NCBI GenBank assembly: GCA_026393975.1
Contig: JAPKZD010000002.1
Coordinates: 1 to 57,510 of the forward strand
Length of the DNA: 57,510 bases
Direction: 5' to 3'
DNA from: Candidatus Aminicenantota bacterium
Lineage (GTDB): Bacteria; Acidobacteriota; Aminicenantia; Aminicenantales; Saccharicenantaceae
The notes under the pieces were generated by a model that ran no database searches, was not told where the DNA came from, and was given only the letters and a program-made list of their open reading frames with translations. Positions 18,373 to 25,427 of this stretch are shown piece after piece. The position numbers and the translations under genes were made by a program. Numbering within the stretch: position 1 is the stretch's first letter; each line of letters begins with the position of its first letter.

Positions 18373-18450
18373 GCATAGCCCTAGTATGAAAAAAGGGCCT
18401 CGTTAAGAAGAATATTCTTTCCGCCGCGGCCGTTCGGGGTCCGGAGCCCC

Positions 18451-19539
18451 TCAGCTGACGATCTGATATTTCAAATTCTGACTCCGGAGGAAGTCCGCGG
18501 TATATTGGGTGACTTCTCCGGGCAGCAGCTTGAGCCCGCAGCTCAATTCGAGAAGGACGTAGCGGGTCGAATGGAGATCGATCGTCGCGCCCTCTACTAA
18601 GGGCACGGCGACTCCCACGAGCATGTGTTCCGGGACCCTGATCAGGATCGTCCGGTAATTGCAGAGGTTCAGCCAGAGGGAGGCGAACAGGACGGCCTTG
18701 GAGTCGCAATCGCCTACGTCGTCGGCGAGGACTCGGAGCGGGACGGCGACGCCCGCCGTGTATTTGCCGTCGGCGACCGGAGGCGTTTTTCGGTAGGGGA
18801 TGTTTTGAACGAACGACAGGACCGCCTCGAGGAGTTTTTTCTTCGAGGAGCCGTAGGCCCTCTTGAATTCCTCGGCGAGCGGCCTCAGCCGCGCCGCGTT
18901 CGCCCGGACAAGGCTCTTGTAGTCGACGGCGATTCCGCGCGGAGTGATATCCATGCCGTGCATCCCGGCGTACTCCTTCAGCCGCACTTCGAGACGGGCG
19001 CAGATCTTTTTTTGACTCGCTTCCCACTTCTGTCGATAGGTCCGCAGGATCTTTTCGATTTCGGCGTCGCTCCCGGGCCGGCCGGCGGAGTTGGTCCTCA
19101 TGATGATATTGAAATCGTCCGTCGGGTCCTTGCTGACCTGACACCAGTTGGGATCGGAGCTCCGCTCGACGACCTTCCTTGCGATATCCAGGGCTGTGAG
19201 TCCCTCCTCTTGCCGGATCTTGACCTCGCAGTCGATGAGGAATTCGCGGAGCTCCCCGATGGAGAAGCCCAGGGCTTGTTCGGACGCGTCGAGCTCCGAC
19301 CGCGAGATCAACATCTCGATCTTCTGCAGCGCTCCCCTTGGATCGGTCCATGTGTAGGCGATGTGGAAGCCGTCCTGGCGGGGGGTCTTCTGGACGGAAC
19401 GGCCGGCGGCCGTGGGATCGGAGCTGCGGGTCGATCTCGCCGGGGGCGGGGAAGACACCAAAAAGGATATCAATACGAGAGGCAGGAAGGCTCGATGTCC
19501 TCTGCACCGGACGGTGCGCCTTCCCTTCTTCGAGACCAT
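18451..19539 (-). CDS. Exported transglutaminase-like cysteine peptidase-fold protein, 362 aa
   Basis: A basic N-terminus and hydrophobic core (residues about 17-35, AFLPLVLISFLVSSPP) suggest export. The C-terminal half has the transglutaminase-like layout. A helix FVQNIPYRKTPP and DDVGDCDSKAVLFASLWLNL carry the candidate nucleophile Cys, and RVPEHMLVGVAVP carries the candidate His. A Thr-Ile-Asp-Leu stretch follows where the third residue is expected. The N-terminal half (about 50-210) is charged, helical and not assignable. The start has AAGGGGG 5-6 bases upstream. It lies 78 bp before the TPR regulator on the same strand; a GGGGTCCGGAGCCCC palindrome and AAGAATATTCTT (18408-18419) sit in that gap. 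Function unknown; protein crosslinking or cell-wall peptide cleavage are family-level guesses. Confidence 0.65.
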   Translation of the reverse strand: MVSKKGRRTVRCRGHRAFLPLVLISFLVSSPPPARSTRSSDPTAAGRSVQKTPRQDGFHIAYTWTDPRGALQKIEMLISRSELDASEQALGFSIGELREFLIDCEVKIRQEEGLTALDIARKVVERSSDPNWCQVSKDPTDDFNIIMRTNSAGRPGSDAEIEKILRTYRQKWEASQKKICARLEVRLKEYAGMHGMDITPRGIAVDYKSLVRANAARLRPLAEEFKRAYGSSKKKLLEAVLSFVQNIPYRKTPPVADGKYTAGVAVPLRVLADDVGDCDSKAVLFASLWLNLCNYRTILIRVPEHMLVGVAVPLVEGATIDLHSTRYVLLELSCGLKLLPGEVTQYTADFLRSQNLKYQIVS

Positions 19540-19778
19540 CTGGCCCCCTTTCTCTTCCGACGGCCGCGTCCCGCCGCTCCGTCATGGGCCTTAGATGATC
19601 GTAATATCGGCGCGGAAAATCATTAATCAAGGGGGTTGGGAAGGGTGACGGACTATGCCGTTCGAATGCCATATTATTTCTCATGTGACGCTTTTTCCGG
19701 ATCGCCGCGCGGATACATCCACGCTGCCGGGACCAAGATAAAATTGAACCATGGTGATTTTTGTGAACAGGAGGCGGC

Positions 19779-20099
19779 CTATTTCGGCTCCGACGCGCCG
19801 TCCGAGAGATATCTGTGGATGCGGACGATGCCCATCCTATGAAGCTTGTAGTGCAGGGTGTTCGGCTTGACGCCGAGAAGTTGTGCGGCATCCCGTTGGT
19901 TGCCGTTCGTCCTCTCAAGGATATGGAGGAGGATCTCCCGCTCGATCCTTTCCAGGAGATTTTTCAGGCAGACAGGATGATCCAGGCAGTACTGACGGAC
20001 GTACAGCTCGAGAAGTTCGTCGGCCACCCGGCTGTAGGGAGTTTCAAACCCCTTCGGCCCGGAGGAAGTCTGTGGTTTTTCGGGTTCATTCCTTATCAT
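19779..20099 (-). CDS. Small Fis/NtrC-type helix-turn-helix protein, 106 aa
   Basis: The C-terminal 50 residues are a Fis-family HTH as found at the end of NtrC-type activators: IEREILLHILERTNGNQRDA, then AQLLGVKPNTLHYKLHRMGI. The N-terminal 45 residues contain no receiver or AAA+ domain, so it is a free-standing DNA-binding protein. The ATG at 20099 is preceded by GAGAGGG. A possible 31-codon reading frame ends just upstream in the same frame, closed by tandem stops TAA TGA. A 239-bp gap separates it from the transglutaminase gene, in which I see only a weak promoter-like TTGATT / GATATT pair on the minus strand. It may regulate the two downstream genes (inference). Confidence 0.7.
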   Translation of the reverse strand: MIRNEPEKPQTSSGPKGFETPYSRVADELLELYVRQYCLDHPVCLKNLLERIEREILLHILERTNGNQRDAAQLLGVKPNTLHYKLHRMGIVRIHRYLSDGASEPK

Positions 20100-20114
20100 C
20101 GGTGGTCCCTCTCA

Positions 20115-20210
20115 TTACTCCCCAAGTAATTGAATTATATCTGGAATATCGTATCCGGCCCCGGCAAAAGCAAGCGACATGATGTGACATAGTGCGTTAT
20201 AGTCAGCCAT
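20115..20210 (-). CDS. Possible 31-aa small ORF upstream of the Fis-type gene
   Basis: An ATG at 20210, preceded by AAGGGCA, opens a 31-codon frame (MADYNALCHIMSLAFAGAGY, then an acidic hydrophobic tail ending QLLGE). It ends with TAA followed directly by TGA, 15 bases before the Fis-type ATG and in the same frame. It could be a leader peptide, a small protein or a decayed N-terminus of the next gene. No family is recognised and no codon statistics were run. Confidence 0.25.
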   Translation of the reverse strand: MADYNALCHIMSLAFAGAGYDIPDIIQLLGE

Positions 20211-20346
20211 TGCCCTTGCCTTACCAGGGGGTTTCGGGTCCTGGGGTCTTCGTTCGGGATGCGCAAGCTGAATCCCCCTGAAACCCACAGAAAACTCCCG
20301 GATCGACACCTTGGCAGGGATGGGCTACGGCGGGCGTGCCTCCTCG
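20211..20346. other. Non-coding part of the 20100-20436 gap
   Basis: The gap between the Fis-type gene and the EF-G paralogue is 337 bp. Its left part is AT-rich and holds the small ORF and a TATAAT-like box on the minus strand. This part contains an imperfect foldback, CAGGGGG (about 20226) against CCCCCTG (about 20272). I see no gene here. The EF-G promoter occupies the right end. Confidence 0.5.
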
Positions 20347-20368
20347 TCAGGAACCCGGCAATTTCCGC

Positions 20369-20397
20369 TTGAGGAAAAGCCGGAATTTGGGTAAAAT
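20369..20397 (+). promoter_or_regulatory. Promoter of the EF-G paralogue
   Basis: TTGAGG (20369-20374), 17 bp, then TAAAAT (20392-20397). The predicted leader is about 33 nt and ends with an AGGAGG-type ribosome-binding site before ATG 20437. Confidence 0.6.
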
Positions 20398-20436
20398 AGC
20401 CTTTCTGCTTTTCCGAGAATCCCAGGAGGCTCGAGG

Positions 20437-22533
20437 ATGAAAGACTACGCTGTCGATAAAATCCGGAATATCGCCCTCGTCGGGCACGGCTCGTCGGGGA
20501 AGACGACGATCGCGGCCGCGTTCTTGTTCGATACGGGGGCGACCGGCCGCCTGACCAAAGTCGACAAGGGAAATACCGTCACGGACTACGACCCCGACGA
20601 GATCGAACGGAAAATCTCCATCAACGCCTCGGTCTGCTTCTGTGAATGGAAGGACCACAAGGTCAATATCGTCGATACTCCCGGCTACAGCAACTTCCTC
20701 TGGGACACCAAGGCCTGCCTCCGTGCCGTGGACGCGGCGACGGTGGTCGTCTGCGGCGTGGCCGGCGTCGAAGTCGGCACGGAAAAAGTTTGGAGCATGC
20801 TCGAGGAACACAGCCTGCCCCGGACGATCGTCATCAACAAGCTCGACCGCGAGAATTCGAACTTCGGCCGGACTTTGGAGGCCGTCCAGCAGTTCTTCGG
20901 CCGCCAAGCGATCCCCGTCCAGCTGCCGATCGGCGAGGAGAAGAACTTCAGCGGTGTCGTCGATGTCATCGCCGGCAAGGCTTACCTCTTCGAGAAGGAC
21001 GAAAGCGGGAAGTTCAAGGAAACCGCGGTGCCCGCCGACATGCAGGCCGACGTCGAGAAGCGGCGGCGCGAGCTCATCGAGATGGTCGCCGAGAGCGACG
21101 AGAAGCTCATGGAGAAATACCTCGAGCAGGGCGAGCTCTCGCCCGACGAGTTCCACGAGGGCCTGAAGCGGGCCATCCTCGGCCGGCAGCTTTTTCCCGT
21201 CTTCGCGGCGTCGGGGCTCACCAATACCGGAGCCCAGCTCCTGCTCGACGGCATGATCGCCTATCTGCCGTCGCCGGTCGAACGGGAAGCCGTCAAGGCC
21301 CTTGTCAGGGGACAGGAAGAGGCGATCCAGCCGTCCCCGGACGCGCCGTTTTCAGCCCTCGTCTTCAAGACCATTTCCGATCTCTACACCGGCCGGATCT
21401 CCCTGATGAGGGTCTTTTCGGGCCGGATGAACCCCGACGGGATTATCACCAACGTGACGCGCGATACCGACGAGAAGTTCGTCGGGCTGTTCTTCCTCCA
21501 GGGTAAAGAGCAGATATCCGCGGGCCAGGCCAAGGCGGGGGATATCGTCGCCACGGCCAAGCTCAAAGTCACTTCGACCGGCGATTCGTTATGCGCCAAG
21601 GGCGCCGGGATTGCCTTCGCGCCGATCAAATTCCCCGAACCGTCCATCTCGTTCGCCATCGAGCCCAAAACCCGGGCCGACGAGGACCGGATCTCCCCGG
21701 CGACGCACCGGATCACCGAGGAAGACCCGACGGTCCGGTTCGATCGCGACCCGGACACGGCCCAGCTTCTCATCTCCGGGAACGGCGAGCTCCACGTCCG
21801 GATCATCGCCGAACGGCTCAAGAAGCGCTATAACGTCGACGTCGACCTCAAGCCGCCGAAGATTTCCTATAAGGAGACGATCAAAGGCAAGGCCGACGTC
21901 CAAGGCCGGCACAAAAAACAGACCGGCGGCCGCGGCCAGTTCGGCGACGTCTGGATCAAGATGGAGCCGCTCGCCCGAGGCAAGGACTTCGAGTTCGAGG
22001 ATAAAGTTTTCGGCGGCTCCATCCCGCGCAACTTCATCCCGTCCGTCGAGAAAGGCATCCTCGAGGCGCGGAAGAAGGGTGTCCTGGCCGGCTACCCGGC
22101 CGTGGACTTCAAGGTCATCCTCTACGACGGGTCCTACCACGACGTCGATTCCTCGGACATCGCTTTCAAGATCGCCGCCACCAAGGCCTACAAGAAGGCC
22201 ATGAAAGAGGCCAAGCCCACGATCCTCGAGCCCGTCATGAGCGTCGAGATCTACACGCCCGAAGTCTACATGGGCGACATCATGGGCAACCTCAACGGCC
22301 GCCGCGGCAAGGTTCAGGGGATGGAGCAGAAAGGAACGTCGCGCGTCCTCAAGGCCCAGGTGCCGATGTCGGAAATGCTCGACTTCGAGCCCACGTTGAC
22401 CTCGATCACCGGCGGCCGCGGCTCCTACCTGATGGAATTCTCCCACTACGAGGAAGCCCCCTCTCACATCCAGCAGAAGATCATCGCCGACGCCGTCAAG
22501 GAAGGCCGGGTCAAGCCCGAGGAAGAGGAATAG
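20437..22533 (+). CDS. fusA: EF-G-like translational GTPase, 698 aa
   Basis: All EF-G domains are present: G domain with P-loop GHGSSGKT (16-23), DTPGY and NKLD; then domain II, domain III, domain IV with QTGGRGQFGDV and domain V with PEVYMGDIMGNLNGRRGKV. Canonical EF-G has AHIDAGKT in the P-loop; the GHGSSGKT form marks the EF-G-2 / FusA2-like paralogue subfamily. It also stands alone, not in a str operon with rpsL, rpsG and tuf. It is probably an accessory ribosomal translocase or recycling factor rather than the housekeeping EF-G. The start has an AGGAGG-type site. The last 23 bases overlap the convergent MFS gene. Confidence 0.85.
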   Translation: MKDYAVDKIRNIALVGHGSSGKTTIAAAFLFDTGATGRLTKVDKGNTVTDYDPDEIERKISINASVCFCEWKDHKVNIVDTPGYSNFLWDTKACLRAVDAATVVVCGVAGVEVGTEKVWSMLEEHSLPRTIVINKLDRENSNFGRTLEAVQQFFGRQAIPVQLPIGEEKNFSGVVDVIAGKAYLFEKDESGKFKETAVPADMQADVEKRRRELIEMVAESDEKLMEKYLEQGELSPDEFHEGLKRAILGRQLFPVFAASGLTNTGAQLLLDGMIAYLPSPVEREAVKALVRGQEEAIQPSPDAPFSALVFKTISDLYTGRISLMRVFSGRMNPDGIITNVTRDTDEKFVGLFFLQGKEQISAGQAKAGDIVATAKLKVTSTGDSLCAKGAGIAFAPIKFPEPSISFAIEPKTRADEDRISPATHRITEEDPTVRFDRDPDTAQLLISGNGELHVRIIAERLKKRYNVDVDLKPPKISYKETIKGKADVQGRHKKQTGGRGQFGDVWIKMEPLARGKDFEFEDKVFGGSIPRNFIPSVEKGILEARKKGVLAGYPAVDFKVILYDGSYHDVDSSDIAFKIAATKAYKKAMKEAKPTILEPVMSVEIYTPEVYMGDIMGNLNGRRGKVQGMEQKGTSRVLKAQVPMSEMLDFEPTLTSITGGRGSYLMEFSHYEEAPSHIQQKIIADAVKEGRVKPEEEE

Positions 22534-23698
22534 ACCTCTTTTCCTTGACGAAGAGAAGCAGCACCGCTGCGATCGCGGTGAGCCCCGCCGACACATGGAA
22601 GGGCGTGGTTTTCCCGACCTTATCCCAAAGCCAGCCGGCGAGGAGAGAAGCCGGCAAGGCGCACAACCCAATGACCATCTGGAACCCGCCGAGGACGCTG
22701 GCCCGGTATGGCTGGGGAGCGAGTTCGGCGACGATGGTCTTCTGGACCGGTTCGAGGGCGGCCTTGTGGACGCCGTAGAGGACGAAAAGGAAGGCAATGG
22801 CGGCCAGACTGCGGGCGAAGATGACCCCGGCGCAGACGGCTGCCCAGGCGGCGTAGGCTATGAACAAAACGGGCTTCCGGCCGATCTTGTCGGAGAGCCT
22901 GCCGAACGGATAGGAGAGGAAAGCCGCGGCCGCTGAGAAGATGAGGTAGAGGACGGGGATGAGCCCCGCTTTGAAACCCGACGACTTGGCATAGAGGAGA
23001 AGGAACGAATAGGTGAAGGCGCCCAGGGCGAAGACCGCGTTGAGGACGATATACAGGGCCAGGTTCCCGTCGATGTCCTTGAGCGAAAGGCCCTTGAAGA
23101 CGCGACTGCCGGCCTCCTTCGGCTCCTTGATGGATTTAAGGATGAGCAGGGCGCCGAGGACCGAGGGGATGGCCGCCAGGGCGAAGAGGAGGCGGTAGCC
23201 GAGGACATTGAACAGGGCGATGGAAATGAGGATGCCGACCGTGGCCCCGGTATTGTCCATGGCTCGGAGCAGGCCGAAGTGGCGGCCCCTGTTCTCGTCG
23301 GTCGAGATGTCCGCGACCAGGGCGTCGCGCGGGGCGCTCCGGATCTTGCCCGCCCGGTCGAGGACGCGGAAGGGGATGAGGTGCTGCCAGACGGAGGAGG
23401 CGGCGTAGCCGAGTCTCGACGCTGAGCCGCAGAGGTAGCCCACCCAGATGAAGATCTTGCGTTTCCGGATCTTATCCGAAATGAACCCCGAAGCCGCCTG
23501 CGACAGCGAGACGAGGGCCTCGCCCAACCCGTCGAGGAAGCCCAGGGCGGACATGTTGGCCTTGAGGACCTGGGTGACGAAGAGCGGCCAGACGGGATAG
23601 ATGATGTCCGAGCCCATGTCGTTGAGGAACGAGGCGATGGCGAACGTCCGGATGGTTTTTTTGGATTCGGTTTTTTCTTCTGCGTTTTCTTCGGACAC
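22511..23698 (-). CDS. MFS transporter, 395 aa
   Basis: Twelve hydrophobic segments spread over 395 residues fit a 12-TM major facilitator. Loop 2-3 has SDKIRKRKIF and loop 8-9 has GRLSDKIGRKPVLF, the repeated MFS motif A. The N-terminus begins SFLNDMGSDIIYPVWPLFV, a pattern seen in a broad group of uncharacterised MFS proteins of bacteria and archaea. Substrate cannot be assigned. GTG 23698 is the start, with GGAG six bases upstream. Its 3' end overlaps the EF-G paralogue by 23 bp in convergent orientation, so no terminator can lie between them. Confidence 0.85.
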   Translation of the reverse strand: MSEENAEEKTESKKTIRTFAIASFLNDMGSDIIYPVWPLFVTQVLKANMSALGFLDGLGEALVSLSQAASGFISDKIRKRKIFIWVGYLCGSASRLGYAASSVWQHLIPFRVLDRAGKIRSAPRDALVADISTDENRGRHFGLLRAMDNTGATVGILISIALFNVLGYRLLFALAAIPSVLGALLILKSIKEPKEAGSRVFKGLSLKDIDGNLALYIVLNAVFALGAFTYSFLLLYAKSSGFKAGLIPVLYLIFSAAAAFLSYPFGRLSDKIGRKPVLFIAYAAWAAVCAGVIFARSLAAIAFLFVLYGVHKAALEPVQKTIVAELAPQPYRASVLGGFQMVIGLCALPASLLAGWLWDKVGKTTPFHVSAGLTAIAAVLLLFVKEKRSIPLPRA

Positions 23699-23725
23699 GC
23701 GCTTCTCCGCAACGGTCGGTTCCCA

Positions 23726-23754
23726 ATTGTATCGTTTTTTGGCCCGGGTGAAAA
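23726..23754 (-). promoter_or_regulatory. Promoter of the MFS gene
   Basis: On the minus strand TTTTCA (23754-23749), 17 bp, then TACAAT (23731-23726). A CCCCGG...CCGGGG hairpin (about 23762-23784) separates it from the divergent ChaN promoter. Confidence 0.45.
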
Positions 23755-23789
23755 GCCCCGGCCCCGGCCTTGCCAGGACCGGGGAGGCT

Positions 23790-23824
23790 GGGGTTTGACA
23801 ACCCCGAAATCCCGCGGTTATGAT
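23790..23824 (+). promoter_or_regulatory. Promoter of the ChaN-PDZ gene, with dyad over the -35
   Basis: TTGACA (23795-23800), 18 bp, then TATGAT (23819-23824). The -35 is embedded in the dyad GGGGTT-TGAC-AACCCC (23790-23805), a possible operator. Confidence 0.6.
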
Positions 23825-23853
23825 ACGGGGGAATTCCCCGAACGGAGAACGCC

Positions 23854-25203
23854 ATGATCCCGATCAAACGTAATATCCCATGTCTCACCATCGCCGTTTC
23901 TATTCTGGCCGCGGCTTTCGCCCAAGCTCTTCCCCAAACCCAGGCCCCAGCGGCCCAGTCTCAGGCCCAGGACCAGGCTAAAGACCCGGCCGACAAGCCC
24001 GACCCGACGCTGACGCTCAAGATCGGCAATCCCAAGCTCAAGGACAAGACCATGGAGGTGGGGGTCGGCGCCGTTCTCTCCGCAGAAACGGGCGCGGCCG
24101 TCGGCTTCGAGAGGATGATCGGGGAGATGCGGTCGGCGCGCATCGTCCACGTCGGGGAAACCCATAACTCCATGCCCATGCACGAGATCCAGTTCCAGGT
24201 CCTCCGGGCCCTCTACGCCCAGGACCGGCACCTGGCTGTCGGCCTGGAGATGCTCCCGGTGACCGTTCAGGAGACGCTCAACAAGTGGACGGCGGGCATC
24301 CTGACCAAAGACGAGTTTAGCCGCGAGGTCGGCTGGTACGTCAACTGGAACTTCAACTTCGGCTACTACGAGAAGATCTTCGATTTCGCCAGGGAGCACC
24401 GCCTGCCCATCTACGCCCTGAACATCCCGCGCGAGATCATCACTAAGATCAGGATGCGGGGCTGGGACGCGCTGACCGAAGAGGAGCGGGTCCTCATCCC
24501 GACGGCGCCCGACCTCACGAACCAGGACCACCGGGCGCTTATCCGGGCCGTCTTCGAGAGCTCCGACCTTCCTCCCCAGATGAAAGGAGTCGGTCTCGAC
24601 ATGGTCTTCGAGGGCCTTTACAGGTCCCAATCGGCCTGGGACGAGGTCATGGGGGCCAACGCCGTTCGGGGCGCGGAGAGCGAAGGCCGGCGACTCGTCG
24701 TCTGCGCCGGTTCAGGCCATCTCCTCTACAACCTCGGCCTCAACCGCCGGGCCTACGAGAAGTCGAAAATGCCCTTCAAAACGGTCATCGCCGTAGCCAT
24801 CCCGGCCGGGAAGAAAACGCTGACCGTTTCGAGGACGCTCGGCGACTACGTCTTCGGCCTGGCGGAGGAGGAAAAGCCGGCCTTCCCGACGATCGGCCTG
24901 AGCTTCAAGAAAGTCGATAACCTGGAGAACTTGGTCATCGACGCCAAGCCGACGGACGGGGCGGCCAGCCGGGCCGAGTTCGAGAAAGGCGACGTCGTCC
25001 TCTCCGTCGACGGCAAGGGCTATACGGACATCAACGAAATCCGGATGGAGCTGGCCAAGCTCAGATGCGGCGGCGAGGTCAAGTTCAAGGTCCTGCGGGC
25101 CGGCCAGATCAAGGATGTGTCGCTCAAGTGCGAGAAGAAACCGCCGGACGTGTCGGCCGAGAAAAAAGGTTCTTCTCCCGCTTTCGGGGAATCACGGCAG
25201 TGA
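23854..25203 (+). CDS. Secreted ChaN-family protein with C-terminal PDZ domain, 449 aa
   Basis: A signal peptide (residues 1-24, ending AAAFAQA) is followed by a Gln/Ala-rich linker and then the ChaN/EreA-like fold: RIVHVGETHNSMPMHEIQF at about 96-114 with GETH and a later His-Glu pair, then AVGLEML. Late in the domain VVCAGSGHLLYNLG gives the last conserved His. ChaN proteins bind haem or act in iron handling, and the wider Tiki/TraB-like superfamily contains metallopeptidases; the exact activity here is open. Residues about 345-430 form a PDZ domain (GLSFKKVDN, FEKGDVVLSVDGKGYTDINE). Fusion to PDZ suggests a peptide-handling periplasmic role. An independent promoter precedes it. Just after the stop lies a structured repeat. 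Confidence 0.8.
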   Translation: MIPIKRNIPCLTIAVSILAAAFAQALPQTQAPAAQSQAQDQAKDPADKPDPTLTLKIGNPKLKDKTMEVGVGAVLSAETGAAVGFERMIGEMRSARIVHVGETHNSMPMHEIQFQVLRALYAQDRHLAVGLEMLPVTVQETLNKWTAGILTKDEFSREVGWYVNWNFNFGYYEKIFDFAREHRLPIYALNIPREIITKIRMRGWDALTEEERVLIPTAPDLTNQDHRALIRAVFESSDLPPQMKGVGLDMVFEGLYRSQSAWDEVMGANAVRGAESEGRRLVVCAGSGHLLYNLGLNRRAYEKSKMPFKTVIAVAIPAGKKTLTVSRTLGDYVFGLAEEEKPAFPTIGLSFKKVDNLENLVIDAKPTDGAASRAEFEKGDVVLSVDGKGYTDINEIRMELAKLRCGGEVKFKVLRAGQIKDVSLKCEKKPPDVSAEKKGSSPAFGESRQ

Positions 25204-25216
25204 ATACCGCCCCTTT

Positions 25217-25317
25217 CCCCCCGGCCCCCCGGGAACCAGTCCCGGCGGTTCCCCCATCGGCAAAATGCCGATGGGCCCCCCTCCACTACGGGGGTCTTCA
25301 GGGCGGCATTCACCGCC
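25217..25317 (+). repeat. Structured intergenic element R1, copy 1
   Basis: About 101 bp that recur in inverted orientation at 30343-30436. The first 29 bases are identical in both copies and contain the stem CCGGGA-ACCAG-TCCCGG. Three further hairpins follow: CCCATCGGCA/TGCCGATGGG around AAA, CCCYC/GRGGG around the loop shared with copy 2, and GGCGG/CCGCC around CATTCA. The last stem is GGCGA/TCGCC in copy 2, a compensatory G-C to A-T change. The element begins 13 bases after the ChaN-PDZ stop and ends 110 bp before the next start codon. Confidence 0.75.
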
Positions 25318-25427
25318 ATGTGATATTCCCCGAAATCAGGAGAAAAACCAAAAAAAATAGCTCGATCGAGGTGGCACGGAATTCGTCCGGAGTGAGACAT
25401 AAAGAAACGAAGTCGGAAGGAGGAGCG

